From positions 12,746 through 76,745 of the forward strand of contig CAKUKP010000001.1 in the NCBI GenBank assembly GCA_934663625.1: DNA of 64,000 nucleotides. Direction: 5' to 3'. This DNA is from an uncultured Clostridia bacterium (GTDB taxonomy: Bacteria > Bacillota > Clostridia > Christensenellales > Aristaeellaceae). The position numbers and the translations under genes were made by a program. Shown piece by piece: positions 62,498-64,000 of this stretch. Positions within the stretch are counted from its first letter, which is position 1, and every line of letters starts with the position of its first letter. Below the pieces are notes generated by a model. It saw nothing but the letters and a program-made list of their open reading frames with translations. It was not told where the DNA came from and searched no databases.

Positions 62498-62528
62498 CCT
62501 GGCAGGCAGAGAGCTTGCCAGGTTTTTT
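62498..62528 (+). terminator. Terminator of tRNA-Ser
   Basis: CCTGGCA (62498-62504) and TGCCAGG (62516-62522) followed by six T. Confidence 0.85.
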
Positions 62529-62564
62529 CTGCCCCTGCCGCCATAGTGAAAGGATGTGAACCCC

Positions 62565-62756
62565 ATGGCGAAATTCATCTCCCGCGAAAAGCTGAGCAAG
62601 AAAGCCCGTAAAGAACTGGACAATCAAAAGCGCACCACCTGGGCTTTCTCCCCCGCAACCAAAAAGATCGAAAGCAAAAAACTCTATAACCGCAAGAAAA
62701 GCGCTCACGCCTGGAAAAATGATTTCGGTGTGAGCGCTTGTTGTTTGGCGTACTAA
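62565..62756 (+). CDS. Small basic protein, function unknown
   Basis: A 63-residue Lys/Arg-rich protein (MAKFISREKLSKKARKELD..., with KRTTWAFSPATKKIESKKLYNRKK). I recall similar small basic proteins in clostridial genomes, without a function. The ATG at 62565 follows AAAGGA. It lies between the tRNA terminator and a repeat. It could bind nucleic acid. Confidence 0.6.
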   Translation: MAKFISREKLSKKARKELDNQKRTTWAFSPATKKIESKKLYNRKKSAHAWKNDFGVSACCLAY

Positions 62757-63365
62757 ATAACAGCATTCCAGCTGCATCGATAAACTCATCAGCAAAGCAT
62801 TACCTGTCAGCTTCGTATTTGATCTCGCAGTTTCCATGATGATGGGGAGCCAGGAGAACAGCGCAATATCCGCTATTCTTATCTGGTAGAGCTGAGGGAA
62901 GATCGGTCGTAGCCCTTGCCTTCCTCTGACGAGGAAGGTGCCGACGCGACTTATCGCGATGACTTGAAAATGACAAACCTGCGATACCACTGGTCAACCA
63001 ACAGATGAACCGTACAACTATCGGGCTTGTAATAGATTACTTGCAGACGTTTCCATTTATCCAACACCCATAGCGCAGCTTGAATGGAACTGATAGAAAT
63101 TTGATAGAAATTTCCTTCATCGGTACGAAATAAAATATGATATAACATTTGTGTCGAGAAGAACATAGCCATGATGAAAATTATGAAAAGTAAACTTTGA
63201 AAAAAACTCAGGAGAGAGCAATTCTGCGGAAACTGAGGAACAGAAAAGCGGGGCAAATAACTGGATTATTTGAAACAGAGGATGAAGTTTGAAACAGCAT
63301 CACCTTGCCAAAGGCATAAGGAAACAGACCATCCAAAGAGATGGTCGCAGGGATAAGTAGAACAA
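62757..63365. other. Intergenic region beside the IS110-family gene
   Basis: About 600 bases without a coding frame I trust. It holds the dispersed repeat copy B (62908-62940), AT-rich stretches, and a hairpin GACCATC...GATGGTC (about 63329-63348) 18 bases beyond the transposase stop. The stretch nearest the transposase may be the element's 3' non-coding end. I cannot place the element boundary. Confidence 0.4.
62908..62940. repeat. Dispersed palindromic repeat, copy B
   Basis: Same 33-base unit as 46368-46400 with two base changes (A to G near the left end, T to C in the loop). The stem CCTTCCTC/GAGGAAGG is intact. Confidence 0.7.
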
Positions 63366-64000
63366 TCAGGCAGGGACGGGAGAATCGTCTTTAATGAGAT
63401 AACCCATCTGTCTGAGCAGAGCAAGTCCCTGAGATTTGGACAGAGGCTTGGAAACGAAAGAAGGCTGCAGGACAGAGAAACCATCCGGAGAATAAGGGAT
63501 GCCTTTTGCAAGCACGTTCCAGATAGCGGTCAGGAGCATGCGGCAAATGGCGATGATGGCTTTCTTGTGCCCACGACGAGCCTTGATGCGGCGATAACGC
63601 ACACCGAATTCGGGGTGATCTTTGGATTTAATCACAGCATTGGCAACCTGAACGAGAAGCGGTTTAAGACAGGAACCCGCTTTGGAAATACGGGATGACT
63701 TGATCTTGCCGCCGCTCTGGTCGTTGCGAGGGCAGCAGCCCGCCCACGATACAAGATTCTTAGCCGAAGGGAACACGGACATATCGACGCCGATTTCGGA
63801 GACGACGGTGATAGCGGTCAAGGGATTCCTATCGAAGCCCGGGACGGTGTGAATCAAGTCGAGGGCGGTTGTGAACGGGGAGACGAGGCGGTGGATTTCA
63901 GCTTCGATCTGGGAACGGTGCTTTTCGAGTTCGTCGATGTGGTCGAGACACTGGCGGAGCTTGACAGCCTGCTCATGGGAGACAGCGCCGTCCACAGCGG
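63366..64000 (-). CDS. IS110-family transposase, C-terminal part (cut by window edge)
   Basis: At least 209 codons of an IS110/IS1111-type recombinase reach the window end; the RuvC-like N-terminal DEDD part lies outside. A coiled coil (about first 35 visible residues) precedes the Transposase_20 domain (HTVPGFDRNPLTAITVVSEI, AKNLVSWAGCCPRNDQSGGK, then SRISKAGSCLKPLL with the candidate catalytic Ser region). The C-terminus is intact. IS110 enzymes use a bridge RNA encoded in their non-coding ends. Confidence 0.9.
   Translation of the reverse strand, partial: AVDGAVSHEQAVKLRQCLDHIDELEKHRSQIEAEIHRLVSPFTTALDLIHTVPGFDRNPLTAITVVSEIGVDMSVFPSAKNLVSWAGCCPRNDQSGGKIKSSRISKAGSCLKPLLVQVANAVIKSKDHPEFGVRYRRIKARRGHKKAIIAICRMLLTAIWNVLAKGIPYSPDGFSVLQPSFVSKPLSKSQGLALLRQMGYLIKDDSPVPA

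Overview
The window looks like a chromosome segment of an uncultured, anaerobic, probably gut-associated clostridial bacterium (Bacillota). The reasons are: G+C-rich coding with strong AGGAGG-type ribosome sites and sigma-A style promoters, an oxygen-sensitive glycyl radical enzyme, an AddA-type recombination nuclease, a QueT vitamin-type transporter, MacB-like and sugar ABC systems typical of monoderm Firmicutes, and a YARHG protein with Thr/Pro linkers. This is inference from gene content; there is no rRNA gene here.

Layout. 1-5.7 kb: an edge-truncated LuxR/MalT-type ATPase regulator, an alpha/beta hydrolase behind a promoter with a perfect 13-bp inverted repeat, a truncated gene stub, and two MATE exporters divergent from an Lrp/AsnC regulator. 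5.7-29.4 kb: a catabolic island on the minus strand. From its strong promoter at about 29.45 kb it encodes 2-oxoacid dehydrogenase E1 alpha/beta, a free-standing lipoyl protein, a catalytic-only E2, a PfkB kinase, a ribose-type ABC importer, a CaiB-type CoA-transferase, a GctAB-like pair, and SucCD. A second block follows: MetV-like Fe-S protein, AspT-like transporter, two Gfo/Idh dehydrogenases, an AroE-like dehydrogenase, a glycyl radical dehydratase and its activase. It ends with a DeoR regulator and lipoate ligase.

29.7-39.8 kb: a second sugar locus, also minus strand: DeoR regulator, rhamnulokinase-like FGGY kinase, double-domain class II aldolase, binding protein, two permeases, ATPase, second FGGY kinase. 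39.9-46 kb: queT behind a 5' attenuator that may be a preQ1 riboswitch, an amidohydrolase, a small membrane protein, an unusual run of intergenic hairpins, addA, and another small membrane protein.

46.0-47.1 kb is an accessory scar with an IS1182-type transposase remnant, palindromic repeats and a two-repeat CRISPR relic. 47.1-53.4 kb is a MacB-like ABC operon with three adaptor-like proteins and a Thr/Pro-rich exported protein. 53.5-58.9 kb holds a YARHG protein, an unknown protein and a FecBCD-type metal or cofactor importer. 59.1-62.3 kb is a phospholipid operon (PAP2, flippase-like protein, PssA, Psd). The window ends with tRNA-Ser(CGA), a small basic protein and an edge-truncated IS110-family transposase.

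The most interesting system is the 5.7-29.4 kb island. The split, E3-less and E1/E3-binding-domain-less dehydrogenase, the GctB-like subunit that lacks the catalytic glutamate, and the AroE paralogue with an altered carboxylate-binding motif together suggest an undescribed anaerobic pathway. A cyclitol or alicyclic acid (quinate/shikimate- or inositol-like) is one candidate substrate. The substrate assignment is a hypothesis only.
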